Shown here: piece by piece, positions 55,204 through 64,000 of the stretch
Layout of the letters: every line of letters starts with the position of its first letter
How positions within the stretch are numbered: position 1 is the stretch's first letter
Assembly (NCBI GenBank): GCA_037447655.1
Contig: JBBHKE010000083.1
Span: 62,001-126,000, forward strand
DNA length: 64,000 bases
Direction of reading: 5' to 3'
Source: Zygnema cylindricum
Lineage: Eukaryota > Streptophyta > Zygnematophyceae > Zygnematales > Zygnemataceae
Position numbers and translations under genes: made by a program
The notes under the pieces: generated by a model
What the model was told of the DNA's origin: nothing
Database searches by the model: none
What the model saw: only the letters and a program-made list of their open reading frames with translations

Positions 55204-55309
55204 TATGCTATGGACGAAGTACGAGTATAATAATCAACGTGTAATTGGAAATGAAAACAATATTTGCATTAGGGTACGGCCCAATGTAATTGTTACCCAT
55301 TGAACTTAG

Positions 55310-55608
55310 GGTCAAGTTCCATCTGTCGATTTTGTAATCGTACGACCAACTCCACGGGCCGGGTTAATTGAGTCGATGTTCCATCACGAAGAGTCTGTAA
55401 TCCACGTGTTATACATTGAGTGGCATCACGTAGGTTTTGACCGGATATTTAAAATCTTTTAAAAATCTTCACGTCGACAAATGTCACTTCAAATCTTCAG
55501 TTGCGTACCATGTATATGCGTACCAAGTCATAATACGACAATTTTTTTGTACTTTTTGCAAACGCCAGTCTTTTACGCCAGCTCATTTTTTAGGGTTCGT
55601 GTTTTCTA
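55310..55608. mobile_element. H7-family fold-back fragment, cut by assembly gap
   Basis: GGGTCAAGTTCCATCTGTCG at the start, then TCGTACGACCAACTCCACGG, GAGTCGATGTTCCATCACG and ..TGCGTACC, aligned with the centre and right arm of H7 (33705-34000). The copy runs into the N gap. Confidence 0.65.
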
Positions 55609-55609
55609 A

Positions 55610-55619
55610 NNNNNNNNNN
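55610..55619. other. Assembly gap (10 N)
   Basis: Ten undetermined bases. Sequence on the two sides is unrelated, so the true gap size and adjacency are unknown. Confidence 0.98.
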
Positions 55620-55882
55620 AAGGGGATTACGGTAATAAGTTGTGGTGGCTGTCTCAAACTCTTTCGCTGTTCTGTGCGCGACGGTTTTCACCCTGCTATC
55701 AACCACCGTGGTGCGGAACTCGATTAACTCTTCGGTGGGACTTGTTGCTTAGTTTTGGAATAGTAACTAACGAGCCTCCCTTTTTTAGTGCCTTTTAGGT
55801 ATGTGGTAGGGCTCCCAGGGGTTGATTCTCTGCTCCCCTTAATTGATTTCGAATTTGTTACCACTCAACGGGGTGTAGGTTG

Positions 55883-56000
55883 TCAGGGTTTTTGTCTGCC
55901 AGGGTGACAGTTATTTTTGCTTAAACACAAAGGGGTCAGGATTATCCTAGAGGCTTCTTGGAAGCTGTCCACTCTGAGGACTTATGGAGGTCTCACAGTT
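55883..56000. repeat. 118-bp LTR-end-like fragment, second copy
   Basis: Differs from 45164-45281 at only a few positions (for example GGGTGACAG against GGGTGGCAG and CACAGTT against CAGAGTT). It lies just before the LINE remnant, with no other copia sequence beside it. Confidence 0.75.
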
Positions 56001-56134
56001 ACACCTTTCATTTCGACCAACTCACCATTGTTTAAGCTTTAGTTAATTCCCCTCGTCTCTTAGTTGGGGACCCTCGGGATGGTGTATGGATTTTCCGTGA
56101 TTTTTTCCCTCCGAGCAATCAATGATAAGGTTTT

Positions 56135-57560
56135 GATTCGTTGTTCAGGGTGGCTTCTCAATTAGCTCAAGGCGTGGTGCCACCAACTATCGTCCCACTT
56201 TTGGCAGCGCGTGTCTTGTCGCTTTCTCAAACTCTGTCGGTGGTGTTGAATAATGGCATTAGGGGAAGTCTTGCATCGTCTTATGGCGATATCTATGTGT
56301 TTAACGCTTCAAGGGGATTTCCAAGATCATTTTTCCCCACATCAATTTGGTATCCCAACAAAAAGAGGTTACAAGGTTTTAGTTCACAATTTACAAGCAA
56401 TTTTTTTCTTCCATCTAGATTATGTGGCTCTCCAAGTTGACATTATAAACTCGTGATTGGAATGCCATTTTTTTGCGTGAAATTCGTGATTGGAATGCCA
56501 TTTTTTGCATGAGCTGTGACAGATGGTGTCTATGATTAACCAAATTTCCCCATTTGTCTATGAGTTTTATATGAAACAGTATCCTTTACTTTAACCTGCC
56601 CGAGGCATGCTGGAGGACATTATCGCTTTGAAATTAGTAATTGGTACTCGTCAAGGTGACCCTTTATGAGCCGTTTTATGTTCTCTCGCTCACTTCTATG
56701 CTCTAAGAGCATCACATGCAACTTTAAGATGTTTGTTCCTTCGGTTTGGTGACAAAAATCATATCATTGGCCCGTCCGAGCAGGTTTCTTTTACCCTTTT
56801 GTAGAGCAACTTTCTAAGATACACCGTTTCATCAAATTCACCAAATCTGTTGCATGGAGCCCTATCGATTTACCACCAGATTTCACTCTCCTTTCGAGAA
56901 TCCGAAATATTATATTGATGAAAAGGTACGATGGTTTTAGGTTGCCATATTAGAGACCCTACTTTTGTTTACCATCTTGTGAAATATGTCGTGTTCTACG
57001 ACCTTTCACTGTGAAGACCTTCCCAAACTTTTGGATTCATAAGTGGCGTTTGTTATCTTAACACATTCTTTTGTCTAACGCCTATTTTCATTTGCCTACA
57101 CTCCGCTCCCCAAATATTATCTCATTTGATCCTTTTCCGAATTTAATGATTGCCTCGTTGGCATTATATATAAACTTGTCGGCCATGTATGTTTGATCAC
57201 TTAAAAGGGCTATTCACACAAAGACAATTTGCCTTACTAGTCTTTTGCAAGGTCATTGATTCTTTAAAGTAACCACCTTGGCGTAATTCGCTTACCTAAG
57301 GAGTATGGCCTTGGTGGCATCTGTTAACATTTCATGGCTTTTAGGGGAGGATATTCCTATTTTAGCTTGTGCGGCCTCTCATGTTGATGAGGGTTTGCTT
57401 TATTTCCACCAGATGTTGTTGTCCACTCGAGCGCTGCTACCAGTTGATGCTCAACCTGAAGTTTTAACCATGTTTCCTCACGTTAACATTGCATATTTGT
57501 GTTGCGGCTTGGGATGCAACGACTTTCAAAAAGCGTGACTACCCAACTAATAATTTCGCA
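56135..57560 (+). pseudogene. Decayed non-LTR (LINE-like) reverse transcriptase
   Basis: 56141-56456 shifts frame once but reads SQLAQGVVPPTIVPLLAARV, ALGEVLHRLMAISMCLTLQG, FQDHFSPHQFGIPTKRGYKV and HLDYVALQVDIINS, matching the fingers and early palm of plant LINE-like RTs (..ALQVD is the first catalytic block). 57305-57538 reads ALVASVNISWLLGEDIPILA and LYFHQMLLSTRALLPVDAQP, which aligns with 28271-28489 of the minus-strand copy. The YADD block is not recognisable. Many frameshifts. Confidence 0.65.
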
Positions 57561-58027
57561 CCATTTCCTTTGGAGATCTTTAGGATCTTGTAGTTTTCAT
57601 TCGACAACTTTTTACGAGACTGCGCTCGACGATATGTTGAAGCTAAAAGACTTGACAACCCCTCTCAAACTCTCATGTCAACAGTCTTCCACAAACGTAT
57701 CTCGTTTACTATTTGACACGACATGGTGGTGTAGACTTACCCTGCGCCACTCTGTGCATATAGACGATATATTTAGTTCAGACCTTTTGTGTGACATAGT
57801 TTAAGACTTGGGTTTCTTAAGCAGTTTGTACTGTTTATAAGGTGTGGTTTTTGTTCTACTTACTTTCTTTTTGTGTTTTTTAGTACTTTAGGTTTCTGGT
57901 CTTTTACTTGTGGTGGGGGTCAACTCTTTTTAGGTAGAATCATGTTTTGTACTTTGATGATTTTACTTTCGCATTTTTGGGCATAAATTTTGTTGATGAC
58001 ACCTACAATAATGTTTGATAGTATGGA

Positions 58028-58345
58028 CACTAAACCGTGAATGGCTATTAGCGTTAAGAAATTATTAGTGTAAAACAAAAAGAGTGCTACCAACTCTAAT
58101 TTGGGTTTAAGGTCTTTGCCAAAAAAAAATCTAATTTATGTATAATGCAAATTAAGGAAGAAGTTCCATTACATGAAAAATGAGATTATTACAAAAATTA
58201 GGACCTCTTCGTACTACGCGATACCTCTTATTTTGTTTATATTAGGAAAACAACATTATAAGGAATCTTGCCAACATTCTCCAAAGGTCTGAGAGTTGAC
58301 AATCACCGTGGGATATTTTTTGCGAAGCATTCGCTTCAAAAAAAT
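58028..58345. mobile_element. Fragments of a family-3 MITE and an H7-type element
   Basis: 58028-58145 keeps ACCGTGAATGGCTATTAGCG and the TTTGGGTTTAAGG stretch of family 3. 58150-58345 keeps GAAGTTCCATTACATG, GCGATACCTCTTATTTTG and GGAATCTTGCCAACATTCTC, aligned with 33041-33225 of H7. Confidence 0.5.
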
Positions 58346-58683
58346 TTGTAATTGGTTCTTTGAACATCTGCTATCGAAACCGATCCTGTAGGCATCGGTG
58401 TGAGTTTCTCCTTCCCTTTCTCCTTCCCTATGTCCGACACGATGCTTTCTCCAACATCCTCTACCACCTCTGCCCCCGTAGATCCTCCTGTGAACCGAGA
58501 TCCTCCAAACCCTGGTGGAACTCCCAATTTTGCGGATGGCCGACGCACACGACCACTCACAATGCCCCAAAGCCTTTTTTCAAACAATGCACCCCTCATC
58601 ATAGTTTCCCAATAAATGAACCCTGTTCCATTGAAAATGGGCACCCTAGAGGGTGGGCCCATAACCTATAATTCTGTGACCTC
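58336..58683 (-). pseudogene. E7 copia gag N-terminus
   Basis: The LTR-borne start (MEVTEL) hits TAG immediately before the primer site. Downstream it reads MGPPSRVPIFNGTGFIYWET and RGALFEKRLWGIVSGRVRRP, the same N-terminal gag as E2 and E3. Truncated near 58336 at an H7 fragment. Confidence 0.7.
58652..58666 (-). other. Primer-binding site, half-tRNA type, perfect match
   Basis: Minus strand GGTTATGGGCCCACC is complementary at all 15 positions to the anticodon stem-loop of plant initiator tRNA-Met. Confidence 0.85.
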
Positions 58684-59406
58684 CATTGGTACACAGAATG
58701 TCCAGCTTATGTGAAGCCTCTAGGATAGTATATTCACTTTTGACTTTGACAATGAATAAGTCCCACCCTGGGACGCTAAAACTCTAACCGACTACACCCC
58801 TGTGTAGCTTGGACTCTCCCGAGTCCGCTGCAAAAAGAATCACTGAAATTGCTCTTCTGAGCATTAAGTTATGGTTGACCAAAGTTGGTCCATAAATACA
58901 AGTGCACTCTGGGACAGAGGCTGGAAAACCAAAAATATTCTAAGTTCTAAGCTACCTCTCTAAGCCTACTACTAAGGTACTTCGACCATTCATAAGACTG
59001 TAAAGTATAAGAAGGTACAGGTACCGCTGTACTTCTTGTACGGCCATAGTACGGCATGGCCGTTCCGCTGACGCGTGTCAGTTTCGAAGCCGTAGTTGCT
59101 CCTCCCGTGATATCCGCTGCCCAACCATATGATGCCATGTGTCATCCACCGACATTTGGTCCGCAAACCGCCAAATGGCTGTTCCGGCATTCTGGCTCCA
59201 CTGTGAGCCGTTCGATCAGATCTGGACATTTGATTCCGTCCGTCGAAATTAAATGTTAATTCGTATATTTCGTGCGGTCCCAATTTCGTGCGGACCGGTA
59301 TGTTTCCATGCATAAATCGTCTCGTAATTAGTTAAATGAAATGCCCGGCGCGGTATAGCTTTAAATATATATCGCGCCATATATATGTATCAATTTTTTC
59401 ATGACG

Positions 59407-59475
59407 TACCGGATAAGGCGGACGGCTAATTCGTACGGCCGACATCCGGAGGTCACAGGATCAAGTCCCATAAGG
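59407..59475 (+). other. tRNA-Arg-like module, antisense in family-II LTR
   Basis: ACCGGATAAGGCGGACGGCT and GGATCAAGTCC at the B-box position. Partial cloverleaf only. Confidence 0.58.
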
Positions 59476-59550
59476 GGCAGTGTATATTTTGCAGAAAAAA
59501 AAGTGTAAGTCCCATAAGGGGCAGTGTATATTTTGCAGAAAAAAAAGTGT
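59464..59550. repeat. 43-bp tandem duplication
   Basis: AGTCCCATAAGGGGCAGTGT..GCAGAAAAAAAAGTGT occurs twice in direct succession; the sister LTR at 52252-53216 has only one. Confidence 0.85.
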
Positions 59551-59683
59551 GCTTAATGATCTGCCTGTCTCCTTTAGCTGCAACAGACAACCATGGCTGC
59601 CTACAGGTCCTCGGTGACTACGACAAGTATGAGGGCTACAAGAATTCCACAAGAAAGACTACAAAATACCTCTCTTTTTAACA

Positions 59684-60650
59684 CTCCCCTTATTTTCTAG
59701 TCTATTTTTTGTTTCAGTCCACACTTCTCCCTACAGAATATCTATTTAGGAGAAGGGACCAGTGTAGTCATCATATCTGCTACCATCTCACCATCTGGTC
59801 TATATCCCAAACTAATGATTTTACTCTCAACTTTCTCCTTAACAAAACTCAAACGAATATCCATGGGTTTTGCTTTAAAATGATGCTTAGGGTTCGCTGC
59901 AATTGCAATCGCAGCTTGATTCTCACAAAATATATTTTGTACTCCATTCTTCATGTATCCCAGTTCTTGAAGCAAAGATTTCACCCACATTAACTCTTTC
60001 ACAGCCGAACAAGAGGTCATACAATGGCCTTTTGTTGCTTACTGTTCCAACAGCAAGCTCCATTCCCAACATACATCACATACCCAGAAGTACACCTCCT
60101 CATCGGAGCATCCCCATAACAGGTATCACTCTCCTAGTATTATCCACTCAATCAGTATTATCCCCTCCTAGATGCAACCACAAATCTCTAGTTCCTACCA
60201 AATACGGCATGACCCTTTTGGCTGCTTCCCAATCTTTTCTTCCTAGGATCATTCAGACTCCTACTTAATACTCCCACAGCTGGATTAAGTAGATCAAAGT
60301 ACCGACAACCTGTTTCTACGGAATAGTTTGCATGAACTTGCTTTCCTCAGGTCCTAGCTCTTTATCCAAGATCAAGACTCCCTCTTCTGAGCTCCCCTCA
60401 TTTCCCTTCTTTAAGTCCATTGGAGTTATACAACTATTTGCCTTTTCCATTTGAAAATTTTCAAGCATATTCCCAATTGCTTCCTTTTGAGTTAGTCTAA
60501 TTGTCTTCTTTTCTCTATCCTTCTCCATTTCAATTCCCAATATGTACCTTGCCTCCCCCAAGTCTTTCATTTCAAATCTTCTCTTTAGATCCTTTTTCAA
60601 TATATTAATTTTCACCATTGATTTGCTTAAAACCAACAAATCATCAACTA
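59684..60650 (-). pseudogene. E7-upstream copia RT C-terminus and RNase H
   Basis: 60316-60639 reads VDDLLVLSKSMVKINILKKD and EMKDLGEARYILGIEMEKDR; 59742-60020 reads MTSCSAVKELMWVKSLLQEL, CENQAAIAIAANPKHHF (catalytic DNQAA changed to ENQAA) and DIRLSFVKEKVESKI. The sequence ends abruptly at the YVDD motif near 60650, where a + strand copia pol begins. Confidence 0.78.
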
Positions 60651-62610
60651 AACTAGATAGGAAAACTCTTCAGGTTGCTAGGAATATTCAGGTTAAGGAA
60701 GAAAGTCAATCCGTTGGTGTTTTTGGCATGACAGATTTTGAGAAAAATGCAAAAAATCAAGAATATGTAATTTTTGAAAATGTTCCTCTTTCCTCTTTCG
60801 CAAGTCCTTCCTCTATTCCTACTCAAGTATTTCCGGTGATTCAACCTGTACAGCAAGCTCCTCCTCCTTTTCCACCGCGTCCTCCTCCTCCTCCTCGACG
60901 GCAACGTACGGATCAAACAATTCAAGCCTTAGATTTTCCGTGGGAAAGAAGGCAAAGCAACACGCTGCGAGGTGAACTAGTGGAACATGCTCTATTTTTT
61001 GCCACCACAATGGAGCCGATCACCATACAATAAGATTTTTCTGTCCAAGAAAAGGATCAATGGATCTCCGCGGCAAATGATGAAATGCGATCGATAATGA
61101 AAGCTCAAACTTGGGAGCTTGTGGAGCTTCCGCCGGATAGAAAGGCCATCGGTTGTAAGGGGGTCTTCAAAGTTAAGCTAAATCCGGATAACTGTATTGA
61201 AAGATATAACGCTAGGCTTGTTGCAAAGGGCTATAGTCAGAAAGAGGGAATTGACTATGAGGAGAATTTCTCTCCGGTTTTCCGGTTTCCAACTCTTAGA
61301 ATTCGTTTGTCTTTAGCAACCATTGAGGATATGGAATTACATCAAATCGATGTTAAGACAACTTTCTTGCATGGAGATTTAAAGGAAGTGATCTATATGA
61401 AGCAGCTTGAAATGTATGCAAAGAGCGGAAAAGAAAATTTGGTCTGTATATTGTTAAAATCTTTGTACGGTCTGAAGCAGGCTCCACGTCAGTGGAATCT
61501 GAAACTAGATGAGTTTCTAATTGGTCTCGGTTTTGTGAGGATTAGGTTAGATCACTTAGTCTATGTTATGGAAAGGGAAGATAGAATTATTTACATTGCT
61601 GTGTATGTAGATGATTTGCTGCTACTGAGTAAGTCATTAAATGAGATTAACAAAGTAAAGGCAGCCTTGAATTCAAGATTTGAGATGAAAGATTTAGGGG
61701 AGGCAAAGTATAATCTCGGGATTCAGGTAGAAAGGGATAGAGATAACAAAATAATCTATCTAACACAGCGGGAAAGCGATTAAGAATATGGTTCAGAAGT
61801 TTGGCATGGCAGAGGCAAAGTGAAGTGCCACTCCCATGGAATTCAAGCAAAAGGTGGAAGGCATGGAGACCGAGGGAGGAGTCATTTTTGAACCTTGGAA
61901 TGAGAGGAGGCAGATTCTATGGCTGCCATTCCATATCGTCAGATTGTCGGCAGTCTAATCTACTTCATGAACTGCACACACGTGGATATTGCGGCAACAG
62001 TTGGTGTTCTAAGCCGGAGTTTACAAATTCTGAAGAGATCAGATTGGGAGGGATTAAAGAGGGTGCTTCGATATCTTGGAGTGACACGGAATCTACGACT
62101 TGCTCTCGGTGGAGAAGAGGTCAAGATTCAGACTTGGAACGATGCGAGCTACGGAGACATGAAAAGCCGTCGCTCCACTACCGGATTCATTCTCAAGATC
62201 GGAAGTGGAACATGCTGCTGGAGCAGCAAGCTTCAAAAAGTCACAGCTCAGTCTATAATTGAAGCTTAATACATGGCAGCCAGCTCAGCTGTCAAGGAGT
62301 TACTTTGGGTAAAGTCTCTCCTTCAAGAACTTGACTTTATGCAGTTTGGGACTCAAATAATGTGGTGTGACAGCCAAGCAGCTATAGCGATTGCATCTAA
62401 CCGAAGTCATCACTTCAAAAGCAAACACATTGATATCAAGTTGCATTTTGTAAGAGAAAAGGTGGTGAACAAAATTTTAAAACTCAATTATTTGCCGGAT
62501 GAGATGATCGTAGCAGATATGATGACTAAGCCTTTACCTGCGCCTAAGTTGAAGTTTTGTAAAGAGGCATGTGGACTTAGTGGTTGAGATAGTATAAAGG
62601 TTTAGGGGAG
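60651..62610 (+). pseudogene. E8 copia integrase tail, reverse transcriptase and RNase H (family IV)
   Basis: Starts inside the linker after integrase (VARNIQVKEESQSVGVFGMT, Pro-rich segment near residue 90). RT runs 61064-61783: MRSIMKAQTWELVELPPDRK, LVAKGYSQKEGIDYEENFSP, SLYGLKQAPRQWNLKLDEFL, an intact YVDDLLLLSKSL active site and EMKDLGEAKYNLGIQVERDR. A frameshift follows at about 61780; RNase H runs 61919-62587 with one TAA in place of an Ala/Glu-like codon, and keeps TTGFILKIGSGTCCWSSKLQ, CDSQAAIAIASNRSHHF and ADMMTKPLPAPKLKF. This is the best-preserved RT in the window. Gag, protease and most of integrase are missing. Confidence 0.85.
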
Positions 62611-63392
62611 TGTTGGTTTTGGAAACCTTTAGTCCTCTCTATATCTCGTGTGTGAGAAAGAGATTCTAGACTTAGTCAGTTTTGTGTACAGATTGAGTTG
62701 ACGCAGACAAGATTTGGTGTGGTATGTAACTCCAAAGGGAGTTCACGGATTTGGTACACTCCATGTACACGTGTCAGTCCGTGGGGAAATCAAGCTTGGT
62801 TGAGTTGGTTGACAAAGTATAGATTTACTTGAGGGACCAAATTTACACTTGGAGGTTTATCTTCAGTGATGAATGAATGCGCGGACGGCGGACAGAGTTT
62901 GCCGTCAATTTTGGAAGAGAAATATTGACCTAGCCATCATTTGACTGCGTACTTTAGCGCCGGCTAGGGGTAAGGATTGATGTAAATACTTGTACGGTAG
63001 ACGACGGGGTTTAGTTTGATTAATGTTGAAGTATACCGGCAGACCACGATAATTGTGGTACGGTGTAGATCAGTTGTAGGTTCAATTTGTATATGTTGGA
63101 CTTAGAATATTTTAGTGTAAGGATATTATTGTTTTGTGCACTTTTTGAATTGCAAGATCATTGTGATATTTTGGCAGAACCTTGTAAAATTTTGCATGTG
63201 GTTTCTTTGTTATACTCTTTATATTGTGGTAAATTTACAAACCTAGTTTGTGTTTGTTTTGCTTGGGGATTCATTGTGAATTCGGTCTTTTTGTGGTCTT
63301 TGTGAGAGTTTTCTCTTTTGTAGTTTGAATTTTATGGCAACCGCTGGTGTTTCTTCTTCTTCCTCTCGATCACCAATTGCCTCAAGTCAGCA
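62611..63392 (+). mobile_element. Copia family-IV LTR with internal sequence on both sides
   Basis: 782 bp, TGTTGGTTTTGGAAACCTTT to GCCTCAAGTCAGCA, after the polypurine run TTTAGGGGAG of E8. Directly downstream is gag/protease sequence of another copy. The ATG at 63334 near the LTR end opens MATAGVSSSSSRSPIASSQQ, so as in family I the gag start lies in the LTR. No tRNA-like module seen. Confidence 0.78.
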
Positions 63393-64000
63393 GGTACATG
63401 AGGCAAAATCTGAGGACGAGGATGATGAGCTTCTATATGATGAGGAGTTGGAGGCGAAAAACGAGGTCGAAATTCCACGAAAGCAGAAATGTGCTTTCGT
63501 TGGATTGAAAGGTGAAGCAGGCTCGATTGTACATTCAGGTGCCTCCATGCACATGTGTAAGGATAAACACCTGTTCACTTAGATAAGAAAGATTCCCACC
63601 GTAGAGATAGAGTACGGGGAAAGAAAGATAGTCATTACTACTCTTGTAGGATCGGTAGATCTGAAAGTGTTGTAGAAGGAAAGACATCTATAGTTACATT
63701 CTCGGATGTATTGTTTATTCCGTAGCTGAACAAAAACCTCATCTCTACATCTGTATTAGATGATAAGGGTTTTGATACTAGCACTAGGAAATGAGTCTTT
63801 ACTGCTAGTTTTGAGGAGGAAGTTTATTTTAGTGCTGAAAATGGTAGCCAAGGGATGTTTAGGCTGACTTTAAGCAATAAAAAGAAGAAACTTTATTGTG
63901 CTGGTGTTCATGATATAATGTTGTGGCATAAGAGGCTTGGGCATGTGAATCTAGATAAGTTAAGAGAGATGAAAAATATGGAAATAGTGGAAGGGATTCA
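63393..64000 (+). pseudogene. E9 copia protease and pre-integrase, cut by window end
   Basis: After the LTR most of gag is deleted; the frame jumps to SEDEDDELLYDEELEAKNEV, EIPRKQKCAFVGL and VHSGASMHMCKDKHLF (protease DSGAS changed to HSGAS). Beyond a stop at 63580 the linker (VEIEYGERKIV) and a pre-integrase HKRLGHVNLDKLREMKNMEI (63925-63985) follow with further stops. Confidence 0.75.

Larger units (their letters stand above)
58667..59683 (-). mobile_element. Copia family-II LTR with internal sequence on both sides
   Basis: Minus reading TGTTAAAAAGAGAGGTATTT (59683) to GGTCACAGAATTATA (58667), 1017 bp. Upstream in sense are polypurine tract and RNase H/RT (59684-60650); downstream are a primer site and gag. 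It therefore serves as 3' LTR of one copy and 5' LTR of another. A 43-bp tandem duplication lies inside at 59464-59550. Confidence 0.78.

Noticed and set aside
1-64000. CRISPR array, rRNA genes or bacterial operons
   Set aside because: No regularly spaced direct repeats with unique spacers and no rRNA-like blocks were seen. Introns, LTR elements and a transit peptide mark this as eukaryotic nuclear DNA.

Overview
The window looks like nuclear DNA from a green-lineage eukaryote, most likely a streptophyte (charophyte-type) alga or an early-diverging land plant. The reasons are a spliced, transit-peptide-bearing psaH gene, a spliced plant-type 2Fe-2S ferredoxin, a two-domain plant-style glycosyltransferase, and retrotransposon primer sites that match plant initiator tRNA-Met. 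The species cannot be fixed from sequence alone. Host genes are sparse (three recognised); most of the 64 kb is transposon-derived.

Layout. 1-6.3 kb: low-complexity repeats and a ferredoxin gene of which four exons can be read (1868-4634, + strand). 6.36-8.06 kb: an old Ty1/copia gag fragment with a CCA-end primer site and a CTCCCT hexamer tract of about 770 bp. 8.06-16.4 kb: a cluster of fold-back (MITE-like) elements with GGG/CCC termini and TTA or TAA target duplications. 17.7-21.2 kb: a pyrimidine-rich leader and a two-exon Golgi-type glycosyltransferase. 22.4-27.1 kb: a second, TA-flanked MITE group with CACCG/CGGTG ends, including a three-level nest. 27.4-29.1 kb: a decayed non-LTR reverse transcriptase. 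30.8-31.9 kb: psaH on the minus strand. 33.0-34.5 kb: a 1.5-kb palindrome carrying a small hairpin array.

From 34.5 kb to the end the sequence is a graveyard of Ty1/copia elements. It includes one copy complete in structure with two 1005-bp LTRs (43.79-50.13 kb), one nested and rearranged copy on the minus strand (35.34-43.63 kb), solo LTRs of three families, truncated head-to-head pol fragments, and two LTRs with internal sequence on both sides. All copies carry stops or frameshifts. A second non-LTR reverse-transcriptase remnant lies at 56.1-57.6 kb and a 10-bp assembly gap at 55610-55619.

The three host genes are not functionally linked by position. The ferredoxin and PsaH are probably plastid proteins, and the glycosyltransferase is predicted to be an endomembrane type II protein. 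The most distinctive features are copia primer sites that pair with the anticodon arm of tRNA-iMet (a half-tRNA primer), tRNA-like modules lying antisense at a conserved position in the LTRs of three copia families, and MITEs whose termini and target duplications are proven by nested insertions.
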